From Cupriavidus basilensis (GTDB lineage Bacteria; Pseudomonadota; Gammaproteobacteria; Burkholderiales; Burkholderiaceae): a stretch of 64,000 nt of DNA. Positions 8,189-17,570 of this stretch are shown piece by piece; positions within the stretch are counted from its first letter, which is position 1, and each line of letters opens with the position of its first letter. The translations under genes were made by a program, and so were the position numbers. Where the stretch lies: contig NZ_BBQM01000016.1 in NCBI RefSeq assembly GCF_000876015.1, positions 372,001 through 436,000 on the forward strand, read 5' to 3'. The notes beneath the pieces were generated by a model. The model did no database searches. It was not told where the DNA came from and saw only the letters and a list, made by a program, of their open reading frames with translations.

Positions 8189-9288
8189 GATGATTTCTCT
8201 TCGGTATGCTGTGTAGGATTGCCGGCTTGGCCACGCAGGCGTTTCTCGAGCTGCACCACGCGCTCGCGCAACTTGGTGAGCCCGCGCACGATGGCCGCGT
8301 TGCGCTCCCAGTCGCCGTGCGGCAGGAACGGGAACACGCTGGTGAAATGGCCGCCGGGCTTGGTAATGGATTTGGTGATCGACGTGCCGCCGGACACCGT
8401 GGTGCGGTCCGCGATGTTCAGGTGGCCGGCAAAATTGGCCGAACCGCCGATCACGCAGAAACGGCCCACCTTGGTGCTGCCGGCGATGGCCGCGCAACCC
8501 GCGATCACAGTATGCGCGCCCACCCTGACGTTATGGGCGATCTGCACCTGGTTGTCGAGCTTGCAGCCGTCCTCGACCACGGTGTCGGCCATCGCGCCGC
8601 GGTCGATCGCGGTGTTGGCGCCGACCTCCACGTCGTTGCCGAGCACCGCGCGGCCGGTCTGGGGAATCTTGACGTACTCGACGCCGGCCGGGCCGATGTC
8701 GGGCGCGAAGCCGAAGCCGTCGGCGCCCAGCACCACGCCGCTGTGCAGTATGCAGCGCATACCGACCACGCACTGGTGGTAGACCGAGACGTTGGCGTAG
8801 ATCAGCGTGTCGTCGCCGATCTGCGCGCCGGCACCGACGAAACCGTTGGCCAGGATGCGCACGCGCTCGCCCAGCCGCGCGCCGCTCTCGATCACCACGT
8901 TGGGGCCGATGAAGCACGACGGCGGCACCACCGCGTCGGCCGCCACGCTGGCGCGCGGGTCGATGCCGGTGCGGTGGTCGGTGTTGGCGCGGCGCTCGAA
9001 GCCCTGCGCGATGCGGGCGAAGCACACGTAGGGATTGCGCGCGACCAGCCAGTTGCGGCCGTCGGCCTGGCCTTCGGCGCGGATGCGCTCGAGGTCGGCG
9101 GCCGAGACGATCACGGCGCCGGCCCGCGAGGCCAGCGCCTGCGCCAGGTAGAGCGGGTTGGAGAGGAACGAGAGCTGGCCGGGGCCGGCCTGGTCGAGCG
9201 GCGCGAGACCGTGCACGGCCAGGTCGGGATCACCCACAACCTGCGCGCCGGTATCGGTGGCGAGCTGACCCAGTGTGGGTGTTTGCAT
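8185..9288 (-). CDS. lpxD: UDP-3-O-acylglucosamine N-acyltransferase
   Basis: Third lipid A step: N-acylates UDP-3-O-acyl-glucosamine using 3-hydroxyacyl-ACP. 367 residues from ATG 9288. Domains: N-terminal uridine-binding domain (about 1-105, with LSFLSNPLYLAQALAS), left-handed beta helix (DPRASVAADAVVPPSCFIG onward), with the catalytic His in NQVQIAHNVRVGAHT, and a C-terminal helix (WERNAAIVRGLTKLRERVVQLEK). The stop overlaps the fabZ start by 4 bp; skp ends 40 bp upstream. Confidence 0.97.
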   Translation of the reverse strand: MQTPTLGQLATDTGAQVVGDPDLAVHGLAPLDQAGPGQLSFLSNPLYLAQALASRAGAVIVSAADLERIRAEGQADGRNWLVARNPYVCFARIAQGFERRANTDHRTGIDPRASVAADAVVPPSCFIGPNVVIESGARLGERVRILANGFVGAGAQIGDDTLIYANVSVYHQCVVGMRCILHSGVVLGADGFGFAPDIGPAGVEYVKIPQTGRAVLGNDVEVGANTAIDRGAMADTVVEDGCKLDNQVQIAHNVRVGAHTVIAGCAAIAGSTKVGRFCVIGGSANFAGHLNIADRTTVSGGTSITKSITKPGGHFTSVFPFLPHGDWERNAAIVRGLTKLRERVVQLEKRLRGQAGNPTQHTEEKSS

Positions 9289-9328
9289 GGCAGTACTTCC
9301 TGGAGCGGCGGTAAAACGGGCAGCCAGC

Positions 9329-9862
9329 TTACTTGCTGGCGGCGGCGCTGTTGAGCGCCTTCATCACATCGTCGGTAATGTCGATGCGAGGATTGACGTA
9401 GACCGCTTCCTGCACGATCAGGTCGTACTTGCGCTGCTCGGCGAGCTGGCGGATCACGCGGTTGGCGCGCTCGAGCACCTGGGCCAGTTCCTCGTTGCGG
9501 CGCTGGTTCAGGTCTTCGCGGAATTCACGCTGCTTGCGCTGGAATTCGCGGTCGAGGTCGGCCACCTCGCGCTGGCGGCGCTGGCGGTCGGCATCGGCCA
9601 GCACGGCGGTGTCCTTGTCGAGCTTGTCGGCGATGCCCTTGATCTTCTGCGCCATGTCCTGCAGGTCGCGGTCGCGCTTGGAGAATTCCTGCTCCAGCTT
9701 GACCTGGGCCTGCTTGGCGGGCACCGAGTCGCGCAGGATGCGTTCGGAGTTGACCGCCGCGATGCGGGCTTCCTGCGCCATCGCCGGGGCGGCGGCCAGC
9801 AGCGTGCCGGCGGCCAGCGCGGCCGTGGCCAGGCTCTTGATCAGTGGGAATGCTGTTTTCAT
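9329..9862 (-). CDS. skp: Periplasmic chaperone Skp/OmpH
   Basis: Holds unfolded outer-membrane proteins in the periplasm for delivery to BamA, its upstream neighbour. 177 residues from ATG 9862 (MKTAFPLIKSLATAALAAGT), preferred over the ATG five codons upstream because it begins a typical Sec signal peptide ending at AMA-QEARIAAV. The middle (about 50-140) is a long charged coiled coil (DRDLQDMAQKIKGIADKLD, REVADLDREFQRKQREFRED), the tentacle region of the trimer. GAGG lies about 9 bases before the start. Confidence 0.93.
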   Translation of the reverse strand: MKTAFPLIKSLATAALAAGTLLAAAPAMAQEARIAAVNSERILRDSVPAKQAQVKLEQEFSKRDRDLQDMAQKIKGIADKLDKDTAVLADADRQRRQREVADLDREFQRKQREFREDLNQRRNEELAQVLERANRVIRQLAEQRKYDLIVQEAVYVNPRIDITDDVMKALNSAAASK

Positions 9863-10017
9863 GAATCGGATCCTCAATCCTCTTGGCTCTCTCTATCCTG
9901 TCTTGTCGAACTTCCGGTCTTCCGGTCTTTGCCGGCCTTCCCGGTCTTGCCGCAATCTGCTGTCCGCTGCCTGCTACCCGCTATTCGATGTCCGCCGTGC
10001 TCTGGTTCCGTCCGCCG

Positions 10018-12351
10018 TCAGAACGCGGTACCGATCTGGAACTGGAAGCGCTGCACCTGGTCGTCCGTGGACTTCTTCAGCGGGAAGCCCACGCTGACCT
10101 TGAGCGGACCGATCGGCGACAGCCAGGACATGCCCAGGCCGGTCGAATACTTCAGTTCGCTGAACAGCAGCGGCGCGCCTTCCTCGTACACGTTGCCGAA
10201 GTCGAAGAAGGTGAACAGGCGCAGCGTGCGGTCCACGCCCGAGCCCGGCAGCGGGAAGATGAACTCGACGTTGCCGATCATCTTGGACGCGCCGCCCACC
10301 GGGTTGCCGTTCTGGTCCTTCTTGCCCAGCGTGCTGGTCTGGTAGCCGCGCACCGAGCCGATACCGCCGGCGTAGAAGTTCTTGAACACCGGGAACGGCG
10401 TGGCGCCGTAGCCGTGGCCGTAGGCGACCTCGCCGTTGAAGGCCAGCGTGAAGGCCTTCGACAGCGGGTAGAAGTACTGCTGCTGGACGCTGGCGCGGTA
10501 GTACTGCGTATCGCCGCCCGGCACGCCCACTTCGAGGTTGGCCTGCGTGTAGGGGCCCTTGGTCGGGACCAGCGCGCTGTCGCGGCGGTCGCGTGCCCAG
10601 CCGATCGTGAACGGGAAGTTGTTGATCGGGTCGCCGCTGCTCTTGCCGACCTTCTGCAGCCACGCCGTGTACTGGCTCGGCGTGTTCTGCGAGGTGTACA
10701 CCTGCGAGCGCTCGTAGCCGATGCCGAAGAACACGGTGTCGGTTTCCGAGAACGGCACGCCGAACTTGAAGCCGCCGCCCATCGACACGATCTTGTAGTC
10801 CTGGTCGCCGGTGTAGTACAGCGGGCGGGACGTGCGGTAGAACACGTCGGTCGAGCGGCTGATGCCGTCCACCGTGAAATACGGGTCGTACTGCGTCAGC
10901 GAGATGGTGCGGAAGGACTTGGCGGTGTTTACGTCCAGGCCCAGGCTGGTGCCGGAGCCGAACACGTTGTCCTGGCGCAGGCCGGCCTGCAGCACCAGCT
11001 TGTCGGTCGAGGAGAAGCCCAGGCCCAGGCTGATCTGGCCGGTCGGCTTCTCGGTCACGTTGACGTTCACGTCCACCTGGTCGGGCGCGCCGGGCACGTC
11101 CTCGGTGGTGATGTTGGTGTCGGTGAAGTAACCGGTGCGGTTGATGCGGGCCTGCGACTGCGTCAGCTTCTCGCTGTCGAACCACGAACTTTCCATCTGG
11201 CGCATCTCGCGGCGCACCACTTCGTCGCGGGTCTTGCTGTTGCCCACCACGTTGACGCGGCGCACGTAGACGCGGCGGCCCGGGTCGACCAGCAGGGTCA
11301 GCGCGACTTCGCGCTTTTCCTTGTCGATCGCCGGCTGCGGGTTGATGGTGGTGAAGGCGTAGCCGTAGGTGCCCAGCAGGTCGGTGATGGCCTTGGTGCT
11401 CTGGGTCAGCTTCTCCGACGAGAAGATCTCGCCCTTCTTGAGCTGGAGCAGCTTTTCCATCTCGGGCTGCTTGCCGAGCAGCTCGCCGGCCAGGCGCACG
11501 TCGGACACCTTGTACTGCTCGCCTTCCTTGATGTTCAGCGTCAGGAAGATGTCCTTCTTGTCCGGCGTAATCGAGACCTGGGTGGACTCGATGGCGAACT
11601 CGAGGTAGCCGCGGTTCAGGTAGTACGAGCGCAGCGCTTCCAGGTCGGCGGTGAGCTTCTGCTTGGAATAGAGGTCGTTCTTGGTGTACCAGGACAGCCA
11701 GTTCGGCGTCGACAGCTGCATTTCGTCGCGCAGCGTGCTTTCCTTGAAAGCCTTGTTGCCGACGATATTGATCTGGCGGATCTTGGCGACCGGGCCTTCG
11801 TCCACGTTGAACACCACCGACACGCGATTGCGGTCCACCGGGGTGATCGTGGTCTGCACGTCGGCCGCGTAGTAGCCGCGCGCCACGTACTGGCGCTTGA
11901 GCTCCTGCTCGGCCTTGTCGATCAGCGCCTTGTCGTAGTACCGGGCCTCGGCCACGCCGACCGCGCGCAGCGAGCGGCGCAGGGTGTCCTTGTCGAATTC
12001 CTTGATGCCGACGAACTCGAGCTGGGAAATGGCCGGGCGCTCCTCGACCTGGACCACCAGCACGCCGTCTTCGGAGCGGATCTGGACGTCCTTGAAGAAG
12101 CCGGTGTTGTAGAGCGCGCGAATCGCTTCCGCGCCCTTGTCGTCGCTGAAGGTCTCGCCGACCTTGACCGGCAGGTAGCCGAACACCGTGCCGGGCTCGA
12201 CCCGCTGCAGGCCCTCGACGCGGATGTCCTTGACCACGAATGGCTCCGCGGCCCAACCGACGGGGGTCCAGGCCGCGATGATGGCACTCGCCAGCACGCT
12301 CAGCGAGATGCGCTTATGTCTGATCAATCTTGATCCCCTCTTTGATTCCAT
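10018..12351 (-). CDS. bamA: Outer-membrane protein assembly factor BamA
   Basis: Central subunit of the BAM complex, which folds beta-barrel proteins into the outer membrane. 777 residues. A signal peptide runs to about residue 35 (SVLASAIIAAWTPVGWAA-EPF), then five POTRA repeats (the first begins FVVKDIRVEGLQRVEPGTVF), then a 16-strand barrel from about residue 430. The lid-lock motif VRGY is visible in AGGIGSVRGYQTS (about residue 668). The chain ends in Phe (QFQIGTAF), the beta-signal end expected of an outer-membrane protein. rseP precedes and skp follows, the usual envelope-biogenesis order. Confidence 0.97.
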   Translation of the reverse strand: MESKRGSRLIRHKRISLSVLASAIIAAWTPVGWAAEPFVVKDIRVEGLQRVEPGTVFGYLPVKVGETFSDDKGAEAIRALYNTGFFKDVQIRSEDGVLVVQVEERPAISQLEFVGIKEFDKDTLRRSLRAVGVAEARYYDKALIDKAEQELKRQYVARGYYAADVQTTITPVDRNRVSVVFNVDEGPVAKIRQINIVGNKAFKESTLRDEMQLSTPNWLSWYTKNDLYSKQKLTADLEALRSYYLNRGYLEFAIESTQVSITPDKKDIFLTLNIKEGEQYKVSDVRLAGELLGKQPEMEKLLQLKKGEIFSSEKLTQSTKAITDLLGTYGYAFTTINPQPAIDKEKREVALTLLVDPGRRVYVRRVNVVGNSKTRDEVVRREMRQMESSWFDSEKLTQSQARINRTGYFTDTNITTEDVPGAPDQVDVNVNVTEKPTGQISLGLGFSSTDKLVLQAGLRQDNVFGSGTSLGLDVNTAKSFRTISLTQYDPYFTVDGISRSTDVFYRTSRPLYYTGDQDYKIVSMGGGFKFGVPFSETDTVFFGIGYERSQVYTSQNTPSQYTAWLQKVGKSSGDPINNFPFTIGWARDRRDSALVPTKGPYTQANLEVGVPGGDTQYYRASVQQQYFYPLSKAFTLAFNGEVAYGHGYGATPFPVFKNFYAGGIGSVRGYQTSTLGKKDQNGNPVGGASKMIGNVEFIFPLPGSGVDRTLRLFTFFDFGNVYEEGAPLLFSELKYSTGLGMSWLSPIGPLKVSVGFPLKKSTDDQVQRFQFQIGTAF

Positions 12352-12449
12352 GCAGGATTGCGCTCCGATGCTTCACGGGGCCGCGCCCTGTCGGCATGCG
12401 GCGCGCGAGGTGCCGGTGACACCTGCGGACCGCCGCCGGCAACGTGCGT

Positions 12450-13841
12450 CTAGCCGCGCGCAAGAAACAGCCGGCTGACGTCGTTGAACAAGGCGAGCGA
12501 AGTCAGGAGCAAGACGCAGGCGATGCCGACCTTCTGCAGCACAGCCTGCCAGTGGTCTGGTACGGGCCTGCCAGTCAAAAATTCAACGCAATAATACAGC
12601 AAATGCCCCCCATCCAATACCGGAATGGGTAACAAATTCAACACACCGAGGCTGACGCTGACCAGCGCCAGGAAGCCGACGAAGGGCTGCCAGCCGAGGT
12701 GGGCGGCACGCCCGGCGTAGTCCGCCACGGTCAGCGGACCGCTCAGGTTCTGCAGCGAAGCCTGCCCCACCAGCATCTTGCCGAGCAGCTTGAGCGACAG
12801 CGCGCTGGTGCTCCAGACCTGCCCCGCCGCGCGGCTGATGGCCTCGGCCGGCTGGTAGCGCACGGTCTCCATTTCCACCGACTGGCTCAGCGCCGCGCCG
12901 AGCTTGCCGGTGGCCGCCGCGCCGGCGCTGGCGCCGTCCGGGGGCGCCACCGCGTCCAGCTTCACCGGCACGTCCAGGCGCTGGCCGCCGCGCTCGATGC
13001 CGAGCACCACCTCGGCGCCGGGCCGGGCCCGCACGCCGCGGATCAGCTCGCCGGCCTGGGTCAGCGGGCCGCCCTGCCAGGCCACCACGCGGTCGTCCTT
13101 GCGCAGGCCGGCGCGCTGCGCGGCGGAATCGGGCAGCACCTCGGTGATCGTCACCGGGCCGCCCTTGAGCGCCAGGCCCAGGATGGCCAGCGGGTCTTCC
13201 TCGGGATTGCCGCCGGTGTTGGGCAGCCGCGCCAGCCTGAGGTCGCGCTCGGCGCCGTCGGGCGCGCGCACGCGCAGCACCGCGCTGGCGTCGCCGAAGC
13301 CCTGGGCGAACACCGCCATGCGCAGGTCGTTCCAGGAGCGCACCTGCTCGGTCTCGCCATTGGCCCGCAGCGACAGCACACGGTCGCCCTCGCGCAGCCC
13401 GGCCTGGGCCGCGGCCGTGCCGGCCGGCGGCGCGGCCACCACCGGCGCCGGCTCGCGCATGCCGCCGGCGAACAGCACGAAATACAGCACGATCGCCAGC
13501 GCGAAATTGGCCAGCGGGCCGGCCGCCACGATGATGAAGCGCTTGCCTACCGGCTGGCGGTTGAACGCGCGCGGCAGGTCGGCCGGGTCGATGGCGGGGT
13601 CCTGCGCGGGATCGCGCTCGCGCTCGTCGAGCATCTTGACGTAGCCGCCCAGCGGGATCGCGGCGATGGTCCACTCGGTGCGGTCGCGGCTGCCGGAGAC
13701 CCAGCGCAGCAGCGGCCGGCCGAAGCCGATCGAGAAGCGCAGCACCTTGACGCCGCACAGGCGCGCGGCCAGGTAGTGACCCATTTCATGGAAATAGATC
13801 AGGATGCACAGGGCAACGACAAAGGCGATTACGGTTTGCAT
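12450..13841 (-). CDS. rseP: RIP zinc metalloprotease (site-2 protease family)
   Basis: Inner-membrane protease that performs intramembrane cleavage of the anti-sigma-E factor RseA and of leftover signal peptides. 463 residues. Transmembrane segment 1 holds the zinc motif HEMGH (residues 19-23, in ILIYFHEMGHYLAARL). Two periplasmic PDZ domains follow (GLREGDRVLSL; VLPDSAAQRAGLRKDDRVV), and the C-terminal membrane part contains the third-ligand motif NLLPIPVLDGGHLLYY. It sits between dxr and bamA. Confidence 0.96.
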   Translation of the reverse strand: MQTVIAFVVALCILIYFHEMGHYLAARLCGVKVLRFSIGFGRPLLRWVSGSRDRTEWTIAAIPLGGYVKMLDERERDPAQDPAIDPADLPRAFNRQPVGKRFIIVAAGPLANFALAIVLYFVLFAGGMREPAPVVAAPPAGTAAAQAGLREGDRVLSLRANGETEQVRSWNDLRMAVFAQGFGDASAVLRVRAPDGAERDLRLARLPNTGGNPEEDPLAILGLALKGGPVTITEVLPDSAAQRAGLRKDDRVVAWQGGPLTQAGELIRGVRARPGAEVVLGIERGGQRLDVPVKLDAVAPPDGASAGAAATGKLGAALSQSVEMETVRYQPAEAISRAAGQVWSTSALSLKLLGKMLVGQASLQNLSGPLTVADYAGRAAHLGWQPFVGFLALVSVSLGVLNLLPIPVLDGGHLLYYCVEFLTGRPVPDHWQAVLQKVGIACVLLLTSLALFNDVSRLFLARG

Positions 13842-13994
13842 GGCAGGCAGCTTGTCGTCAGGGGCGCGGGCCCCGATGGCGTGAAGGATACGCCGGGCCG
13901 CCGGCCCGGCACCCCGCTGCCCGGCGGCGGCGGGTGGCCGGTGGCGGCCGGCTTGCCGCTATTGTCGCCGATCCCGCCGGCAGCCCCGCCAAAC

Positions 13995-15173
13995 TCAGCA
14001 CGAGCCCCGGTTTTCCAGCAGCTCGCCGGCGCGGCGGCGCGCGTCCTGGTCCGCGCCCAGCACGGCTTCCAGCGTGCCGGCATTGCCGCCCGGGGCGCGC
14101 TCGAGCACGCCCGCGACCACGCGCGCGATGTCGGTGAAGCGGATCCGGCCCTGCAGGAAGGCCTCGACCGCGACCTCGTTGGCCGCGTTCAGCACCGCCG
14201 GCGCCAGCCCGCCCGCGCGCAGCGCGTCGAACGCCAGGCCCAGGCACGGGAAGCGCACGAGGTCCGGGATCTCGAAGCTGAGCGCGCCGGCGGTGGCCAG
14301 GTTCAGCGGCGACACGCCCGCGTCGATGCGCTCGGGATAGGCCATGCCGTAGGCGATCGGCGTGCGCATGTCGGGGTTGCCGAGCTGCGCCAGCACCGAG
14401 CCGTCGGCATACGACACCATCGAGTGCACGATGCTCTGCGGGTGGATCAGCACCTCGATGCGCTCGGCCGGCGCGCCGAACAGCCAGTGCGCCTCGATCA
14501 CCTCCAGGCCCTTGTTCATCATGGTGGCGGAGTCCACCGAGATCTTGCGGCCCATCACCCAGTTCGGGTGGGCGCAGGCCTCGTCGGGCGTGATGTCGTG
14601 CAGCGAGTCCGGGTCGCGCGTGCGGAACGGCCCGCCCGAGGCGGTCAGCACCACCTTGGCCACGCCGGCGCGGTAGCGCGGGTCGTCGGCCGGCAGGCAC
14701 TGGAAGATGGCGTTGTGCTCGCTGTCGATCGGCAGCAGCGTGGCGCCGTGCTCGCGCACGGCGTCCATGAAGATGCGCCCGGACATCACCAGCGCTTCCT
14801 TGTTGGCCAGCAGCACGCGCTTGCCCGCGCGCGCGGCGGCCAGCGACGGGCGCAGGCCGGCGGCGCCGACGATGGCGGCCATCACCGCGTCCACCGCGGC
14901 GTCGGTGGCCACCGCCTCCAGCGCGGCCTCGCCGTAGCCGACCTCGGTCTTGATGCCGTCGGCGCGCAGCAGCGCCTGCAGTGCGGCGGCGGCCTCGGCC
15001 GTGCCCATCACGGCATGCGCCGGACGGAACTCGCGGCACAGGGCCGCCAGCTTGTCCACTTGCCGGTGCGCCGTCAGCGCATGCACGGCGTAGCGCTCGG
15101 GATGGCGCTTGATGACATCAAGCGTGCTGTCCCCGATCGAGCCGGTGGCACCCAGGACGGTAATACGACGCAT
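13995..15173 (-). CDS. dxr: 1-deoxy-D-xylulose 5-phosphate reductoisomerase
   Basis: First committed step of the MEP isoprenoid pathway: DXP + NADPH to 2-C-methylerythritol 4-phosphate. 392 residues, full length. The NADPH site is VLGATGSIGDSTLDVI (residues 5-20); active-site blocks are ANKEALVMSG and LPIDSEHNAIFQCL, followed by LTASGGPFRTRD and the NPDMRTPIAYGM loop. It feeds isoprenoid units to UppS encoded nearby. A 153-bp gap with no clear signal separates it from rseP. Confidence 0.97.
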   Translation of the reverse strand: MRRITVLGATGSIGDSTLDVIKRHPERYAVHALTAHRQVDKLAALCREFRPAHAVMGTAEAAAALQALLRADGIKTEVGYGEAALEAVATDAAVDAVMAAIVGAAGLRPSLAAARAGKRVLLANKEALVMSGRIFMDAVREHGATLLPIDSEHNAIFQCLPADDPRYRAGVAKVVLTASGGPFRTRDPDSLHDITPDEACAHPNWVMGRKISVDSATMMNKGLEVIEAHWLFGAPAERIEVLIHPQSIVHSMVSYADGSVLAQLGNPDMRTPIAYGMAYPERIDAGVSPLNLATAGALSFEIPDLVRFPCLGLAFDALRAGGLAPAVLNAANEVAVEAFLQGRIRFTDIARVVAGVLERAPGGNAGTLEAVLGADQDARRRAGELLENRGSC

Positions 15174-15184
15174 ATCAGATCAAC

Positions 15185-16006
15185 TCAAAGATAGATGGCC
15201 AGCAAGGCGGCCAGCGGGAAAACGGGAAGCAGCGCGTCGATGCGGTCGAGCACGCCGCCGTGGCCGGGCAGCAGCCGGCTGCTGTCCTTCATGCCGACCT
15301 GGCGCTTGAGCAGCGATTCGAACAGGTCGCCGACCACGCTGGCGATCACCAGCAGCGTGGCCAGCAGCGCCACGATGGCCAGGCCGCCGTGGTCGGCCAT
15401 GCGCGAGAACCAGGTCGGGGAAAATGCGTGGGTGGCGGCCAGCGCGAGCGAGATCGCCAGCGCCAGCGCCCAGCCGCCGAGCGCGCCCTCCCAGGACTTG
15501 CCCGGGCTGATGGACGGCGCCAGCTTGCGCCGCCCGACGGCCTTGCCGACGAAATAGGCGCCGATGTCGGCCGCCCACACCAGCACCGCCACCGACAGCA
15601 GCACGCCGATGCCCAGCCCGCGCAGGACCAGGGTGGCATGGCCGAAGGCCGGCAGCATGAACAGGCCGAGCACCACGCCCAGCGCCGTGAAACCCGGCGT
15701 GGCGCGGCGCACGCCGCGCGCCAGCAGCACCACGGCCACGCCCCAGCAGGCCACGCCGATCTGCAGCAGGCGGGTGAGCGCATCGGGGCCGGACAGCGCC
15801 TGCCAGCCGGCCAGCGCCAGCAGGCAGGCCAGCGCGTAGACGTAGGGCCAGAACCCGCGCAGCCCGATCAGGCGGCCGAACTCCCAGCCCCCGAGCAGCA
15901 CGATCACCGCCACCAGGCCGGCCAGCGCCGACGGCGGCGCCAGGAACAGGATCGGCAGGATCAGCAGCAACAGGCATACGGCGGTGATGACACGGGTAAG
16001 GAGCAT
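15185..16006 (-). CDS. cdsA: Phosphatidate cytidylyltransferase
   Basis: Makes CDP-diacylglycerol from phosphatidic acid and CTP in the inner membrane, the branch point of phospholipid synthesis. 273 residues with about eight hydrophobic segments (MLLTRVITAVCLLLLILPIL first). The C-terminal CDP-alcohol signature is intact: SLLKRQVGMKDSSRLLPGHG followed by GVLDRIDALLP. dxr starts 11 bp downstream and uppS ends 48 bp upstream. Confidence 0.96.
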   Translation of the reverse strand: MLLTRVITAVCLLLLILPILFLAPPSALAGLVAVIVLLGGWEFGRLIGLRGFWPYVYALACLLALAGWQALSGPDALTRLLQIGVACWGVAVVLLARGVRRATPGFTALGVVLGLFMLPAFGHATLVLRGLGIGVLLSVAVLVWAADIGAYFVGKAVGRRKLAPSISPGKSWEGALGGWALALAISLALAATHAFSPTWFSRMADHGGLAIVALLATLLVIASVVGDLFESLLKRQVGMKDSSRLLPGHGGVLDRIDALLPVFPLAALLAIYL

Positions 16007-16054
16007 GCGCTGCGGGAGTCCCGGTAGAGGATGAATGAGGTCCGGGCGGCGGCT

Positions 16055-16828
16055 TCAGGCCGTGCCCGACAACCCGGATGGCGCCACCACCTGCGCGCTG
16101 GTGCGGCCGAAGCGGCGTTCGCGCTGGCGGTACGAGGCGAAGGCCTTGTCGAGCTCGGCGGCGTCGAAATCGGGCCAGAACACTTCGGTGAAATAAAGCT
16201 CCGAGTAGGCAAGCTGCCACAGCAGGAAATTGCTGATGCGCTGCTCGCCGCCGGTACGGATGAACAGGTCCGGCTCGGGCGCGTAGGCCATCGCCAGGTG
16301 CGGCGCCAGCACGGATTCGTCGACCGCCTCGGGGTCGAGCATGGGCGAGCGCTGCAGCATCTTGCGCATGGCCTGCAGCAGGTCCCAGCGGCCGCCGTAG
16401 TTGGCGGCGATGGTCACGGTCAGGCCGGTATTGCCGGCCGTGCGCGCCTCGGCGTCGGCGATCAGCTGCTGGATGCGCGGGCTGAAGCGGGCCAGGTCGC
16501 CCACCACGCGCACGCGGATGTTGTTGGCGTGCATCTTGACCACCTCGCGGCGCAGGGCGGTCATGAACAGCCGCATCAGGAACGAGACCTCGTCGGCCGG
16601 GCGGCGCCAGTTCTCCGAGCTGAAGGCGAACAGGGTCAGGTATTGCACGCCCCGCGCCGCGCACGCCTCGACCACCGCCCGGACTGCATCCAGGCCACGG
16701 CTGTGGCCGGCAACGCGCGGCAGGTGCCGCTGGGTCGCCCAGCGGCCGTTGCCATCCATGATGATGGCAACGTGGCGGGGCACATAGGTGGCTTCGGGGA
16801 CGCCGAGCGTGGAACTGATGTGATGCAT
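16055..16828 (-). CDS. uppS: Undecaprenyl diphosphate synthase (cis-prenyltransferase)
   Basis: Condenses eight isopentenyl diphosphates onto farnesyl diphosphate to make C55-PP, the lipid carrier for peptidoglycan and O-antigen. 257 residues from ATG 16828 (MHHISSTLGVPEATYVPRHV); the longer upstream frame only mirrors frr. The catalytic Asp is in VAIIMDGNGRWATQR, followed by HSRGLDAVR, LFAFSSENWRRP and the C-terminal PDLFIRTGGEQRISNFLLWQ motif. Confidence 0.97.
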   Translation of the reverse strand: MHHISSTLGVPEATYVPRHVAIIMDGNGRWATQRHLPRVAGHSRGLDAVRAVVEACAARGVQYLTLFAFSSENWRRPADEVSFLMRLFMTALRREVVKMHANNIRVRVVGDLARFSPRIQQLIADAEARTAGNTGLTVTIAANYGGRWDLLQAMRKMLQRSPMLDPEAVDESVLAPHLAMAYAPEPDLFIRTGGEQRISNFLLWQLAYSELYFTEVFWPDFDAAELDKAFASYRQRERRFGRTSAQVVAPSGLSGTA

Positions 16829-16881
16829 GGTGGGAAACGGTACCGGACACGGCGGCGGCTGGCAAGCCGCCACCGGGCGCG

Positions 16882-17442
16882 TCACACCGTCATGATCTCC
16901 TTGTCCTTCTCGGCGACCATCCTGTCGATCTCGGCGACGAACTTGTCGGTCAGCTTCTGCACCTCGTCCTGGCCGCGGCGCTCGTCGTCCTCGGAGATGG
17001 CCTTGTCCTTGACCAGCTTCTTGAACTGCTCGTTGGCGTCGCGGCGCAGGTTGCGCACGGCGACCTTGGCGCCCTCGGCCTCGCCCTTGACGACCTTGGT
17101 CAGTTCCTTGCGGCGCTCCTCGGTCAGCATGGGCATCGGCACGCGGATGACGTCGCCCATCGTGGACGGGTTCAGGCCCAGGTCGGCATCGCGGATCGCC
17201 TTCTCGACCGCGCCCACCATCTTCTTTTCCCACGGCTGCACGCTGATGGTACGGGCATCGGCCAGGCCCACATTGGCCACCTGGCTGATCGGCACCGGCG
17301 ATCCGTAATAATCGACCTGCACGTGGTCGAGCAGACCCGTGTGCGCGCGACCAGTGCGAATCTTGGCCAGGTCGGCCTTGAACGCTTCGATGGTCTTCTG
17401 CATCTTCTGCTCGACGCTCTTCTTGGTGTCGGCGACGCTCAT
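16882..17442 (-). CDS. frr: Ribosome recycling factor
   Basis: Splits post-termination ribosomes together with EF-G. 186 residues, canonical length. The N-terminal helix is MSVADTKKSVEQKMQKTIEAFK, then the invariant KIRTGRAH segment, the beta domain (HVQVDYYGSPVPISQVANV) and the long C-terminal helices ending IDRMVAEKDKEIMTV. A very strong Shine-Dalgarno sequence (GGAGGTAA) precedes the ATG at 17442. Linked to pyrH, tsf and rpsB upstream as in most proteobacteria. Confidence 0.98.
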   Translation of the reverse strand: MSVADTKKSVEQKMQKTIEAFKADLAKIRTGRAHTGLLDHVQVDYYGSPVPISQVANVGLADARTISVQPWEKKMVGAVEKAIRDADLGLNPSTMGDVIRVPMPMLTEERRKELTKVVKGEAEGAKVAVRNLRRDANEQFKKLVKDKAISEDDERRGQDEVQKLTDKFVAEIDRMVAEKDKEIMTV

Positions 17443-17523
17443 CTTTACCTCCGGGAAAAACGGGTAATCATGACCCCGGATGCCGGGATCGAAAATGAAT
17501 CATTCTACTCTTTGCCGCGGCCC

Positions 17524-17545
17524 GCGCTACCCCGCGGGGTAGCGC
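17524..17545. repeat. 22-bp perfect palindrome between pyrH and frr
   Basis: GCGCTACCCCG and CGGGGTAGCGC are adjacent perfect inverted arms with no spacer, 26 bp past the pyrH stop. No U-tract follows on the minus strand, so an mRNA-processing or stability role is more likely than termination. Confidence 0.5.
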
Positions 17546-17570
17546 CCTGCCCGCGGCGCCGGGCAGCCTT

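Noticed and set aside
9275..12333. Plus-strand open frames of 356 and 816 residues opposite skp and bamA
   Set aside because: Mirror frames of clearly identified genes; no domains and no ribosome sites.
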